DNA of 64,000 bases from Halocatena marina (GCF_025913575.1 NZ_CP109785.1:2294001-2358000); one strand, 5' to 3'; positions 35,601 through 44,773 are shown, counted from the first letter of the stretch. The notes: generated from the letters alone by a model not told the origin. Made by a program: numbers and translations.

Positions 35601-36068
35601 ATGACCTCCAGCTCACTCCTCACCGTTGCTGACCTCGATACGGATGCTGTCGCAACAGTGTGTGCGAACGCGACAGCGCTCGAACGCCTCGCAGAAGGTG
35701 CCGCTGTCCCCGTGGTCACTGCGTTATTCGATGACAGCACAGTCGCGCAGCTCCAGTCACTCGGGCCTGGATCACTGGTTTTCAATACAGATCCAAGAGC
35801 GGCGGTCGAAGACGCGGCAGTCATCTATACGGATGCATGGACGAGCATGGGATAAGAGGCCGAACGTGAGAAGCGACGCGAAGTCTTCGAAGACTATCAA
35901 GTGAACACTCAGCTACTCGAACACGCACCCAGCGCAGTCGTGCTTCACTGTCTCCCAGCAAATCGTGGCGAGGAAGTCACTGCAACCGTACTCGATGGGA
36001 AGCGCTCGGTCGTGTGGCAACAGGCACAAAGCCGACTGCCGATACAACATCACACCGTATCTAATTGA
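35601..36068 (+). pseudogene. argF: Ornithine carbamoyltransferase pseudogene (argF remnant)
   Basis: The sequence reads IYTDAWTSMG, then TAA at 35853, then [17 protein letters not shown]... [13 protein letters not shown] and [10 protein letters not shown] to TGA at 36068, all in one frame. Intact enzymes have TDVWTSMGQEAERE and HCLPAHRGEE, so a CAA codon became TAA and the catalytic-region His of HCLPAHRG is now Asn. The upstream half (from 35601, LLTVADLDTDAVAT) is far shorter than a real enzyme's first 200 residues, so an internal deletion is likely. A full-length argF must lie elsewhere if arginine is made. It is divergent from paaK. Confidence 0.85.
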
Positions 36069-36774
36069 CACTATGAATAACCAACAGAATGAGAACGTCA
36101 GACCTTCGCCGACTAGATCCACTTTCACTACGCTTGGGTGGCTTCTTTATGACGTGCGCATCTCGAAGAAAGTGGGTGAGATACCCCGAAGAAAAGTGAA
36201 AGACATGCCGACGCAACCAGCCGATTTGACATTTATCAGCCGGGGTCGACTGAGCTGTCGAATTTACTCGATGGCGCCGAATGTGTCAGTGGATTGTCTC
36301 ACTGACGCTCAGCGATAACCGGAACGATGCACGCTCCGGGTCGAATCGGTGAGTAGCGCGATCATCGTTGGGAGAGAAAACCCACGATAGTGACGAGTTG
36401 ATCATCATGGATAGCGAAGATAACTTGGTCAGTTCCCTGACAAATGGTGCCCACTGGCACTCCAAGTCTGGCAACCCCTTTCTCTGGAGACGCTGCCGGG
36501 ACGGGTTGTCGTAACATGACTTCTCAGAAAAGCATACGATAGCGGCCTCCGTTTTGGTATTTGAGATATTATCTATGTTCTGCCACTAATAGAGACAGAT
36601 ATCATTCATGTATCAAAATCGAAAAGCATCATCTTCAACGAATAATGATGTTATTCAGTGGCGCGTAATCGCTCATACGGCACATTCGTAGCATCTGGGA
36701 ATGAGATGATTTGTATCTATCAGACGAGTGTTCGTACCGGTGTATTTTTCTTGGGGTTAGCAGTATCTACACCC
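36069..36774. other. 706-bp gap with no clear gene
   Basis: Small frames here lack protein character. On the minus strand a 51-codon frame (36362-36517) ends QVIFAIHDDQLVTIVGFLSQ, which recalls the RxxVIFxIxDDxLV strand of RelE-type toxins; if so it is a decayed fragment. The 36540-36660 part is AT-rich and probably holds the promoter of the aminotransferase gene. Gene decay is concentrated in this stretch. Confidence 0.4.
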
Positions 36775-37920
36775 ATGCTCGATGCGCCTGAAGTCGAAGA
36801 GTTAACGCCACCGGTACGCACGCTCATGGGCCCCGGCCCGAGCGACGTTCACCCTCGCGTATTGCGTGCAATGGGGACACCGTTGGTCGGCCACCTCGAT
36901 CCGACGTTCATCGATCTAATGGACGAGGTGCAGGAACTGCTCCGGTATGCATTCCAGACAGAGAACCAATGGACGATTCCGATCAGCGGAACGGGTTCGG
37001 CAGCGATGGAGGCAGCGTTTGCCAACCTCGTTGAGCCCGGTGACACGGTGCTCGTGCCGACGAACGGCTATTTCGGGTATCGAATGGCAAGCATGGCAGA
37101 GCGCGCAGGCGGGTCGGTCGTCACGGTGGATGCGCCGTGGGGCAAACCACTCGACCCGGCAGATGTTCAGGATGCATTCGATACGCACCAACCGGATGTG
37201 TTCGGTTTCGTCCACGCCGAAACGAGCACCGGCGTTCGACAGCCGAACGTCAGCGATCTGACTGCCATCGCACACGCTCACGACGCGTTCGTGATCGCAG
37301 ACACCGTCACGTCGCTCGGTGGTGTCGAACTGCGCGTCGATGCGTGGGATATCGATGTTGCCTACTCTGGTGGGCAAAAGTGCCTCTCGTGTCCGCCCGG
37401 CGCGAGTCCGCTGACGCTCTCCGACCGCGCGATGGATCGCGTGCTCAGCCGTGAGAACCCCGTTCGGTCGTGGTATCTCGATCTCTCGCAGTTGGAGGGC
37501 TATTGGGGCGACGATCGATCGTATCACCACACCGCGCCGATCACGAACGTGTACGCGCTCCGGGAGGCACTCAGACTCGTTGCCGAGGAAGGAATCGAAG
37601 CGCGTTGGGAGCGTCATCGCCGGGTCGCACAATCACTCGTCGACGGGCTGGCCGATATCGGTCTGGAACGCTACGCAGACGAGGAGTACTGGCTGCCGAG
37701 CCTCAACACGGTCAGTGTTCCCGACCACGTTGACGACGGCCAAATCATCGATCGTCTCTTGAACGAGTATGATCTCGAAATCGCTGGCGGACTCGGCGAT
37801 CTCGCGGGAGATGTCTTCCGCATCGGTTGCATGGGACACTCTGCGCGACCAGCGAACGTGCAGTATCTCCTCGCAGCGCTTGATGACACGCTCGAAATTG
37901 AAACGCCCAAGACGCAATAA
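36775..37920 (+). CDS. Class V aminotransferase, alanine/serine-glyoxylate type
   Basis: 381 residues from the ATG at 36775; the open frame to 36658 has no conserved content. PLP-dependent fold type I: Asp176 (VIADTVTSLGG), the PLP Lys202 in SGGQKCLSCPPG, and the N-terminal LMGPGPSDVHPRVLRAMGTP loop are the marks of AGXT/SPT (alanine-glyoxylate and serine-pyruvate transaminase). Reaction: amino group transfer from alanine or serine to glyoxylate or pyruvate. The genes behind it, convergent, are an NAD-dependent epimerase and a TPP enzyme. Whether the three share a pathway is not known. Confidence 0.9.
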   Translation: MLDAPEVEELTPPVRTLMGPGPSDVHPRVLRAMGTPLVGHLDPTFIDLMDEVQELLRYAFQTENQWTIPISGTGSAAMEAAFANLVEPGDTVLVPTNGYFGYRMASMAERAGGSVVTVDAPWGKPLDPADVQDAFDTHQPDVFGFVHAETSTGVRQPNVSDLTAIAHAHDAFVIADTVTSLGGVELRVDAWDIDVAYSGGQKCLSCPPGASPLTLSDRAMDRVLSRENPVRSWYLDLSQLEGYWGDDRSYHHTAPITNVYALREALRLVAEEGIEARWERHRRVAQSLVDGLADIGLERYADEEYWLPSLNTVSVPDHVDDGQIIDRLLNEYDLEIAGGLGDLAGDVFRIGCMGHSARPANVQYLLAALDDTLEIETPKTQ

Positions 37921-37937
37921 AAGCGCTCAATCAGTTC

Positions 37938-38891
37938 TTACACCGGACCCAGACCGTGTTCTTCCCGAAGGACGTTGATATACTCGCGGAATCCGTGTTC
38001 GAGGTCGTAGACCACCTCATATCCCATGTCGTCTTCGATCGCACTCATATCGAGTTGCTGTGTCCATGGGAGCGTTCCCTCGTCTGAGACGGTGAGGTCG
38101 GCGTCAGGGAGAATCGACTGAACCGTTTCGGCGGCTTCGCGGATCGTCGCACACACCCCACGAACGTTATAGATTCGTTGCGAGAGCTGCGAATCTGGCG
38201 TGAGTGTCGCACGGCGGAAGGCCTGAGCGATATCTTTGACGTGCTGCCAGTCGATAACCTGATCGCCGTACTGTACACTGAACGGTTCGTCGAGCGCGGG
38301 TTTTTCGACGATGTTGGCGAGAAACGCCGATCCGCCTGTCTCTCGATACGGGCCGTATGCGACAGTTGGGCGAAGCCCGACGTGTGAGACACCAAACTCC
38401 TCGTACACCCGTGCTTGATGTTCGTTGTACTCCTTGGTTGCTCCGTAGAGCGTATCGGGGTAGACGAGGTCGCTCTCGGTGACCCATCCGTGATCGTAGT
38501 TTGCGGGCGGAGCGAACACCGCTGCGCTCGACGCCCACGCGATGCGCTCGATCTGATCATTGAGGATGCGGGCAGTCTCGAACACGGTGTTCGTCCCACC
38601 GATGTTGACTTCGTGTGCGAGTCGTGGATTCTCGCGTGCACTCGTCGTGAGCAGCGCGGCGAGATGAACGATGTGGGTCGTCCCCGTCTCACGAATCGCA
38701 CGAACGAAATCCGTCGGATCTGTGACATCGCCGCGACGGATAGTAACCTCATCTGCGACGCCGAGTCGTTCGAGAATATGCGTGTCTGTCGAGAGGTCGT
38801 AGGCGTACACGTCGTGTCCTTCTTCGATGAACTCCTGTGCGACGTACGAGCCAATGAATCCTGTACCACCTGTGATGAGTACGGTCGCCAT
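37938..38891 (-). CDS. NAD-dependent epimerase/dehydratase (extended SDR)
   Basis: 317 residues from the ATG at 38891 (MATVLITGGTGFIGSYVAQE); the frame to 38936 is open but has no conserved sequence. GGTGFIG (8-14) binds NAD, and the catalytic pair lies in YGATKEYNE (Tyr-x-x-x-Lys). Sugar-nucleotide epimerases and the related UDP-xylose or L-threonine dehydrogenase-like enzymes share this fold, and the sequence is not specific enough to choose. It is downstream of and on the same strand as the TPP enzyme gene (66-bp gap). Confidence 0.88.
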   Translation of the reverse strand: MATVLITGGTGFIGSYVAQEFIEEGHDVYAYDLSTDTHILERLGVADEVTIRRGDVTDPTDFVRAIRETGTTHIVHLAALLTTSARENPRLAHEVNIGGTNTVFETARILNDQIERIAWASSAAVFAPPANYDHGWVTESDLVYPDTLYGATKEYNEHQARVYEEFGVSHVGLRPTVAYGPYRETGGSAFLANIVEKPALDEPFSVQYGDQVIDWQHVKDIAQAFRRATLTPDSQLSQRIYNVRGVCATIREAAETVQSILPDADLTVSDEGTLPWTQQLDMSAIEDDMGYEVVYDLEHGFREYINVLREEHGLGPV

Positions 38892-38957
38892 ACGCGCCTT
38901 TCTCTGAGGGGGTGGAAAAAGTTGCCGGGAAGACAACTAGTAGTCACACGATACGCG

Positions 38958-40643
38958 TCACTCGTGGAGCCCACCGACTTCCGCGTAGAACGACGACTGG
39001 AGCGTCTCGCTCATGTCGATATCAGGATCGATTCGCACGTCAAGCACCGTCGGCTGATCGGATTGTTTTGCCTCGCGGAGTGCAGGTTCGAGAGCAGCAG
39101 GCTCCTCGATTCGCGTTCCTCGCGCGCCGAAGCCTTCGGCCACGCGAACAAAGTCCGTATCGTGGAACGTCACACCAGGAATCGATTCGTCCATCTGACG
39201 GACCATTCCGAGACCCGTGTCGTTGAGTACGACGAACGTCGTTGCGGCCCCGTATTCGACCGCTGTTTCGACGGCCGTCATCGTCATCGCAAAGCCGCCA
39301 TCACCAGCCACAGCAACTGTGTTTGCGCCGGTGATGAGAGCAGCGCTCACCGCTGCCGGTGCGGCCCATCCCATCCCCCCGACGCCACCACTTCCGAAGT
39401 ACGTTCGTTTCGAAGGGGTCTGTAGGTAGTTCAGCAGCCAAAATCGGTTGTTCCCCGAATCGGCGGTGACGATCGTACCGCTGTCGACGACCGATTCGAT
39501 TGCTGTTACTGCCCGCTGGGGTGTGATCGGAATGGCATCCGAACTGCATTCCGGAGCGTCGAAATCCGCGCGTGCTTCGCTCGCTCGCTCGGTCGCCCAC
39601 CCCGATGATCGAGTGCCGGAAACAGCGAGCCGTGACAGCGTTTCGCGCGCATCGCCGACGAGACCGACATCTGCTGGATACACCCAGCCAGTGTTGCGCG
39701 CGTCGATATCTGCGTGAATGATCGTCTGCTCGTCGGGCCGGATGAACGAAGAGGACTGCCAGTTGGTGTCCATCGGGTTGAGCCGACAGCCGACGACGAG
39801 GAGAACGTCCGCTTCACTAACGATTCTGTTTGCCCCTTCGTGACCGAACGAGCCGATGACGCCCGCCGCATAGTCGTTCGTCTCGGCGATGGTCGACTTA
39901 CCCAGATACGATGTCGTTACAACGGCGTCGTACGCGTTTGCGACCGCTTCGAGCTCCTCGTACGCACCGGACGCATGAACACCGTTTCCAGCGATAGCAA
40001 CAGGTTTGGACGCCGATTCCAGCGCCTCGACTGCTGCTGTGATATCCCGATCTGTCGGCTGGGTCGTCCACGTCCGTGTTTGCGCTGATTCGTCCCAGAG
40101 CGACGGCAGTGGATCGTCAGGCACCTCGTCAGTGACCGCATCACCGTCGAGGACGACCGCCGTCGGACCGGGACGACCAGCAACAGCGTGCTTGAACGCT
40201 AGCTGAACGCTCCGGAGCGTCTCGACGGGCGTTCGCGGGGACCAGTGCTCTTTCGTGATCCCGTCGAGAATAGACGAAAGATCCAATCCACCGTAGTCAC
40301 CACGGGCCTGCTGGTAGGGTGCAAGCGTAGAGTACTCGCCTCGTTCTGATGATTCGGTGAGCACGACCATCGGTGAGGACCCGAGGCGGGCTTCCATCTG
40401 TCCGATCGCACCAATGCTACCAATCCATGGACCCTGCCCAGCGAGAACACCCGGCCGACCAGTGAGCCGGCCGTACATTTCGGCCATCACACTCGCTTCG
40501 CGCTCATCGCGTGGTCGAATAACATCAATGTGCGAATCCGAAAGCTCCTCGAACAGTTCGATGATACGCCCACCCGGATAGCCGAATACGAACTCGACAT
40601 CGACGGCTTCGAGCGTTTCGACCAATCGCTCAGCTGTCCTCAT
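38958..40643 (-). CDS. TPP-dependent enzyme, acetolactate-synthase-like large subunit
   Basis: 561 residues, three-domain POX fold. Glu49 in RDEREASVMAEMYGRLTG activates the thiamine; the TPP/Mg site reads GDGGFAM with the downstream NDTGLGMVRQM; the middle domain has the normal nucleotide-binding fold. IlvB-like enzymes of this length include acetolactate synthase, sulfoacetaldehyde acetyltransferase, benzoylformate and oxalyl-CoA decarboxylases. No small regulatory subunit (ilvH) follows, and the last 30 residues carry a TLQSSFYAEVGGL end. The canonical glyoxylate carboligase lacks this Glu, so GCL is unlikely despite the AGXT neighbour. Substrate unknown. Confidence 0.85.
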   Translation of the reverse strand: MRTAERLVETLEAVDVEFVFGYPGGRIIELFEELSDSHIDVIRPRDEREASVMAEMYGRLTGRPGVLAGQGPWIGSIGAIGQMEARLGSSPMVVLTESSERGEYSTLAPYQQARGDYGGLDLSSILDGITKEHWSPRTPVETLRSVQLAFKHAVAGRPGPTAVVLDGDAVTDEVPDDPLPSLWDESAQTRTWTTQPTDRDITAAVEALESASKPVAIAGNGVHASGAYEELEAVANAYDAVVTTSYLGKSTIAETNDYAAGVIGSFGHEGANRIVSEADVLLVVGCRLNPMDTNWQSSSFIRPDEQTIIHADIDARNTGWVYPADVGLVGDARETLSRLAVSGTRSSGWATERASEARADFDAPECSSDAIPITPQRAVTAIESVVDSGTIVTADSGNNRFWLLNYLQTPSKRTYFGSGGVGGMGWAAPAAVSAALITGANTVAVAGDGGFAMTMTAVETAVEYGAATTFVVLNDTGLGMVRQMDESIPGVTFHDTDFVRVAEGFGARGTRIEEPAALEPALREAKQSDQPTVLDVRIDPDIDMSETLQSSFYAEVGGLHE

Positions 40644-40799
40644 GAACAGTCACCACCGCTGTAACGGCGGTCACACGCGACGGAAATCGATCCGTTTCGG
40701 TTCGTGAGGCCAAAGTCTTCGACACTCCTGATCATCCCGTTACTAGCCGTTCGCGGCTGACTTCGTTCTATTGATCGACGGATCCTACCACAGGCACGG

Positions 40800-41078
40800 T
40801 TATCCGCCGCTCACGGGCGGAAACAGAGCCAGTTCATCATCTGTTTCGAGCACCGTATCGAGCCCGTCGTCAGTTACGAATGGATCGTGTGAGTTCCGGA
40901 GAACGCGGATGTGGTCGAGAAGCTCACCGTCCTCATTGAGCACCTCCTCTCGGAGCTCAGGATGCGTTTCGAGAAGCACCGAAAGCGCATCGCCGACAGT
41001 GTCCCCTGATTCAACGTTAACCGTAACCTCTCGCTCGCCTGCGGTTTCGCCGAGGTTGGCGAAGAGTTTCCAGTGCAT
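40800..41078 (-). CDS. samp1: SAMP1-type ubiquitin-like small archaeal modifier protein
   Basis: 92 residues from the ATG at 41078 (MHWKLFANLGETAGERE); upstream codons are not conserved. A MoaD/ubiquitin beta-grasp fold: strand MHWKLFANLGE, VTVNVESGDTVGDAL, LLDHIRVLRNSHDP and the end ELALFPPVSGG, with the di-glycine tail that is adenylated by UbaA and joined to target lysines (sampylation) or thiolated for molybdopterin. The pattern closely follows Haloferax SAMP1. It may thus also serve molybdopterin synthesis, which the Cox-like operon at 56-64 kb needs. It is preceded, on the same strand, by the HPP-Usp gene. Confidence 0.93.
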   Translation of the reverse strand: MHWKLFANLGETAGEREVTVNVESGDTVGDALSVLLETHPELREEVLNEDGELLDHIRVLRNSHDPFVTDDGLDTVLETDDELALFPPVSGG

Positions 41079-41186
41079 ACGATCAGTATTGGTGGGAGAC
41101 ACAAGAGCGTAGCCGTTGTTCTTCAGTGGATCGAACCACGACTGAAATATTAGTGCACACCACACTTCTCGACCGCGCAATCGGTC

Positions 41187-42668
41187 TTACGTTCGATAGT
41201 TTCGATCAAGAATCGCCACGTCGCAGTCGAGAGATTGGATTCGTTCAAAGGTCGGTGGTGAGACAAACCGCGATGCAGCACTACGGTCTTGACTCGCACC
41301 GATGATGATGAGATCGTACTCCGACGCGCGCGTTTCGAGGAATGACTCGATGGACGAGTGTGAAACGCGGGTTTCGCAGGCCGTTGCTGTCGTCTCGGCG
41401 AGATTTGCGAGCATGCCCTCAGCAGTACGACGTTGCCGTTCGTTCGTAATACAGTGAGCAACAGAGACGTGTCCTGTTTGTCCGACGAGACGAGTGGCGA
41501 AATCGAGCATACTGTGTGCGACATCACTGGCCTGTCTGACGGACACGAGGACGTGCTTCCAGTTGGTTCTATCATCGGCAGACCGGTGGACGAGCACGTC
41601 GGTGTCGCCGGTAAACAGTTCGCGGAGAAACGGTGAAAGCGAACCGTGGTGTGTCTCGTAGGGAGTGGTAATCAGGTCACAGTTCGTCTCGTGGGCAGTC
41701 CGCATGACTGTTCGGGCAGGATTCGTCCCTTCGCTTGCGACGACCACCTCACAGGGAACGCCGACTTTCGTCCGGATAACGTTCGCTCGCAGTTCGAGTG
41801 CGGACGCAAACGCGGATGCGGCGCGCTGTTCGGTCATCTGTTCGTCCGTGTCATCCGTATCCGTGTCGTTGCTGTCTGTTGGATTATGCCCGACAGGCAC
41901 CGTGTTCCCATCAACAGTCCGACCGGCAACTTCAATCTCATCTTCCTTGACCATGTGGAGCAAGACGACCTTTCCGGCGTCGTGTGCGGACGCAATGCGA
42001 GCGCCCAGCATTGCAGTCACCGCGGGTTGTTCACCACGCATCGGAACGAGGACGTGATCGTCTCCGTTCGTCGATTGGTAGAGATACTGGGCGCGCTCCG
42101 AATAAACTTCGCGCCGCCAGAAAATGAACACAGTTGCAACCAGTGAACTCGATATCATGATGCTCAAGACGTAGATCCCTGCTTGGTTCGGTGTTCCAGT
42201 GAGGAGCACGAGTAGTGCCGTCGAGAACGCAGACGGAATCTCGACGTTGAGTCCCCACGTGAAAGCCCCTGTGAGAAAAATACTCAGTGCCGCTCCACCC
42301 GGAGAAACGCCTGCAAGAGATCCAGCACCGAACAGGACGTCAGCAGGGAGGATGAGCGTCACCCACCCACAGACTGCACCAATGGTGAGTCCTCCCACAA
42401 ACTTCCACGGTCTCGAATATTTCCCCTCTGGGTTAGCAAAGAGCGTGTACGTGCCCGATGCAAGCGGTGGAAACAGCAGAAACGAAAGTCCATAATCCGC
42501 CTGCGAGGCGGCAGTAACGATTGCAATGAGCACAGGGATGACCAGCAGACTGGTGAGATGGACCAAATTCCGAGTCGTCTCGATCCACACACGGAATTCT
42601 CGAAGCTCCCGACGCTCGATTCGCCGGAGTCGGCGAAGGTATGCCCACAAACGATTTCTCTTGGGCAT
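41187..42668 (-). CDS. HPP-family membrane protein fused to two universal stress domains
   Basis: 493 residues. After a basic N-terminus with RLRRIERRELREF come about five hydrophobic helices (roughly 35-195) with PPLASGTYTLFANPEGKYSRPWKFVGG, typical of the HPP family. Two UspA-like domains follow: one from about 205 (VLVPMRGEQPAVTAMLGARIAS) to 345, and one from 365 (NWKHVLVSVRQASDVAHSM) to the end, with DLIIIGAS near the ATP-binding loop. Usp domains sense ATP; HPP proteins are proposed transporters or channels (nitrite in plants). The fusion suggests a regulated transporter. Substrate unknown. Confidence 0.85.
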   Translation of the reverse strand: MPKRNRLWAYLRRLRRIERRELREFRVWIETTRNLVHLTSLLVIPVLIAIVTAASQADYGLSFLLFPPLASGTYTLFANPEGKYSRPWKFVGGLTIGAVCGWVTLILPADVLFGAGSLAGVSPGGAALSIFLTGAFTWGLNVEIPSAFSTALLVLLTGTPNQAGIYVLSIMISSSLVATVFIFWRREVYSERAQYLYQSTNGDDHVLVPMRGEQPAVTAMLGARIASAHDAGKVVLLHMVKEDEIEVAGRTVDGNTVPVGHNPTDSNDTDTDDTDEQMTEQRAASAFASALELRANVIRTKVGVPCEVVVASEGTNPARTVMRTAHETNCDLITTPYETHHGSLSPFLRELFTGDTDVLVHRSADDRTNWKHVLVSVRQASDVAHSMLDFATRLVGQTGHVSVAHCITNERQRRTAEGMLANLAETTATACETRVSHSSIESFLETRASEYDLIIIGASQDRSAASRFVSPPTFERIQSLDCDVAILDRNYRT

Positions 42669-42711
42669 ACTCGTGATTTCGAGTGCAGCGGAAAATCCGT
42701 TTCGTTAGTTG

Positions 42712-43434
42712 TTACAATGCTGTCGTCGCAGAAAGCGCGATTTCGATCGCGCGGTCGACGTTGTTTTTCGCCTTCTCGGGGAGTTCGTCGGCGTCCGTCT
42801 CACCCTTCTGGGTACCCAGAACGAGATTGCCATCGACGGTACAGATTGCACCAGCACGCAGTCCCTTCCGCCGAGTAAGCGAAAAGAGCACCGCCGCCTC
42901 CATCTCGACGGAGAGAAGTCCGGCGTCTTCCCACGAGTTGATGTACTCATCAGTCTCGGCGTAGAACGCATCATCCGTGGCAATTGGTCCGACGTGGGGA
43001 GCGGTCTCCGCTGCCTCAACCAGCGATGAGAGAACGTCGAAATCGGCCACCGCGGGGATTGTCTCGGATTCATAGCGTTTTGTTGTCCCCTCGTCTTTCG
43101 CTGCACCCGTTGCAACGATCATGTCTCCAATTTCGATATCGGGCTGGAGCGCTCCTGTCGTTCCGACGCGAATGAACGTTTCGACCCCCACAGCGGCGAG
43201 TTCCTCTACCGCAATTGCGGTCGAGGGGCCGCCAATTCCCGTCGAGCAGATAGTCAGTTCGCGTCCTTCGTATTCGGCGTTGACGACTGCATACTCCCGG
43301 TTCTGTGCGACAGTTTCCACGTTTTCACAGTGCCCGGCAATACGATCGACCCGGTCGGGATCACCCGGAACGAGCGCGATATCGGCTACGTCTCCCGGCG
43401 CAACAAGTAAGTGGGGCTGCTTTTGTTCAGCCAT
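42712..43434 (-). CDS. udp: Uridine phosphorylase (nucleoside phosphorylase family)
   Basis: 240 residues. PNP/Udp fold: VPGDPDRVDRIA (22-33), GIGGPSTAIAVEEL (phosphate and ribose site), GTTGALQPDI and the EMEAAVLFSL motif of the ribose-binding region. Cleaves uridine with phosphate to uracil and ribose-1-phosphate. Located 80 bp after a PfkB-type kinase gene on the same strand. Haloarchaea degrade nucleosides through ribose-1-phosphate in the non-carboxylating pentose bisphosphate pathway, whose next step is a ribose-1-phosphate kinase; the neighbour fits that role. Confidence 0.92.
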   Translation of the reverse strand: MAEQKQPHLLVAPGDVADIALVPGDPDRVDRIAGHCENVETVAQNREYAVVNAEYEGRELTICSTGIGGPSTAIAVEELAAVGVETFIRVGTTGALQPDIEIGDMIVATGAAKDEGTTKRYESETIPAVADFDVLSSLVEAAETAPHVGPIATDDAFYAETDEYINSWEDAGLLSVEMEAAVLFSLTRRKGLRAGAICTVDGNLVLGTQKGETDADELPEKAKNNVDRAIEIALSATTAL

Positions 43435-43514
43435 ATATCAGTCTCCGGTGGCACAGTCAAACGTTTGCCGAATTCTGTGGTCTGGGTCTGGAGTCTGGAG
43501 TCTGGGTCGATGAT

Positions 43515-44366
43515 CTATGGTTCCTGTATTGCTTCGATCGCTTCCCACGACAAGCCGGGGCGGGTTCCTTTTTCTCTCGCGGTAAGCGCACCACATGCGT
43601 TTCCAATCGTGAGTGCAGCGTGATAGTCCGATGGTGAATCGTAGAGTGTTGTGATAAATCCCGCAGCGAACGCATCCCCTGCACCGGTCGTGTCGACTGC
43701 ATCGATCGAGAATCCGGAGTGGTGATGGGTCTCGTCGGGGGTCTCGACACTCGCGCCGCCGACTCCGTGTTTTCGGACGGCGATGCAGCCGTCAGGAACT
43801 TCGATCAGATCGGTCTCTCGGCGGTTGACGAAGACGATATCAGCGAGTGCGAGCGCTTGTTCGTACGTTCGATTTGTGGAGCGACGCCCGGGATCGAAGC
43901 TCACACCGAGACCAGCCCCACGCGCTCGCTCAGCCAATATGGCCGCAGTCTCTGGATTCTGTCCGGTCAAATGGAGATGATCCGCAGTTTCGATGAACGA
44001 TGCGGGAACGTCGTTCGGATCGACGGCTTCGTTTGCACCGTCGGTACCGAGGACGAACGCCTCGCCATCGGGAGCAACAACGAGATACTTCACTGCTGTC
44101 TGTCCAGTAACGACCTGTAATCCCGTTGTGTCCACGCCGTTCTCACGAAGTTCCGCTTGAGCCGCCCGACCGTCCCGATCATCCCCAACGCTGGCGATGA
44201 TTCCAGCATCGACGCCGAGCTGCGAGAGAGCAACGGCGGTGTTGGCTGCGCTCCCGCCACCGCCGCTGTGTCGGTCGCTGATATCAGCTTCGCTGTCGGC
44301 CGTCGGGAGATGATCCACCTGAAGCGTGACATCCCAGTTGACGTGACCGGCGCAGATAACGCGCAT
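43515..44366 (-). CDS. PfkB-family sugar kinase, candidate ribose-1-phosphate kinase
   Basis: 283 residues from the ATG at 44366 (MRVICAGHVNWDVTLQV). The GGGGSAANTA motif (35-44) and the C-terminal DTTGAGDAFAAGF (anion hole and catalytic Asp) define the ribokinase/PfkB family. Directly upstream of uridine phosphorylase on the same strand (80-bp gap). In haloarchaea a PfkB kinase phosphorylates ribose-1-phosphate to ribose-1,5-bisphosphate during nucleoside breakdown; the genomic pairing makes this the first choice, with adenosine/ribokinase-like activity the alternative. A 41-base polypurine tract lies 38 bp before the start. Confidence 0.82.
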   Translation of the reverse strand: MRVICAGHVNWDVTLQVDHLPTADSEADISDRHSGGGGSAANTAVALSQLGVDAGIIASVGDDRDGRAAQAELRENGVDTTGLQVVTGQTAVKYLVVAPDGEAFVLGTDGANEAVDPNDVPASFIETADHLHLTGQNPETAAILAERARGAGLGVSFDPGRRSTNRTYEQALALADIVFVNRRETDLIEVPDGCIAVRKHGVGGASVETPDETHHHSGFSIDAVDTTGAGDAFAAGFITTLYDSPSDYHAALTIGNACGALTAREKGTRPGLSWEAIEAIQEP

Positions 44367-44773
44367 TATCACACGGTTGCGCGAGTGAGGCAAAAGTATC
44401 TCGTCTTCTTCTTCCCCTTCCCCTTCCTCTCCCTCTCCCCCTTCAAGCGTTTCATTTTCATCTACTGTGAGACCGGATACGATCGTAAGCTTGCCCTGAT
44501 GCTGAACGGACGATCCCGAACGACAGGAGCGTTCGAGTGACGACAGCGCTGTGACCGTTGAACGGGTTTCACGAATGCATGACGTAATTCACCGACAGGT
44601 GTGATTCGAAAACGGAGACCCGTCTGTTGGCGAGGGAGTCCGTCTGTCGATATCCGTGTTATGTTATAATAAATCACTGTTGTGCGAGGTAATCAGACGG
44701 AGCGGTGAAGCAGCTGGGTGTTGTGGAATAGTGTCCAATTATATTCTTTCTATTCTGATTTGAATACAGCACA
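44367..44773. other. 407-bp gap with a 41-nt pyrimidine tract
   Basis: On the plus strand 44404-44444 contains only C and T; as read on the minus strand it is a purine run 38-78 bp upstream of the PfkB gene. The rest shows no coding frame of halophile type. It probably holds the kinase promoter on one side and, at 44735-44770, the promoter of the lipoprotein gene. Confidence 0.5.

Noticed and set aside
38958..40643. Glyoxylate carboligase as identity of the TPP enzyme
   Set aside because: Glyoxylate carboligase lacks the activating Glu, which is present here at residue 49; a nearby aminotransferase alone is not enough.
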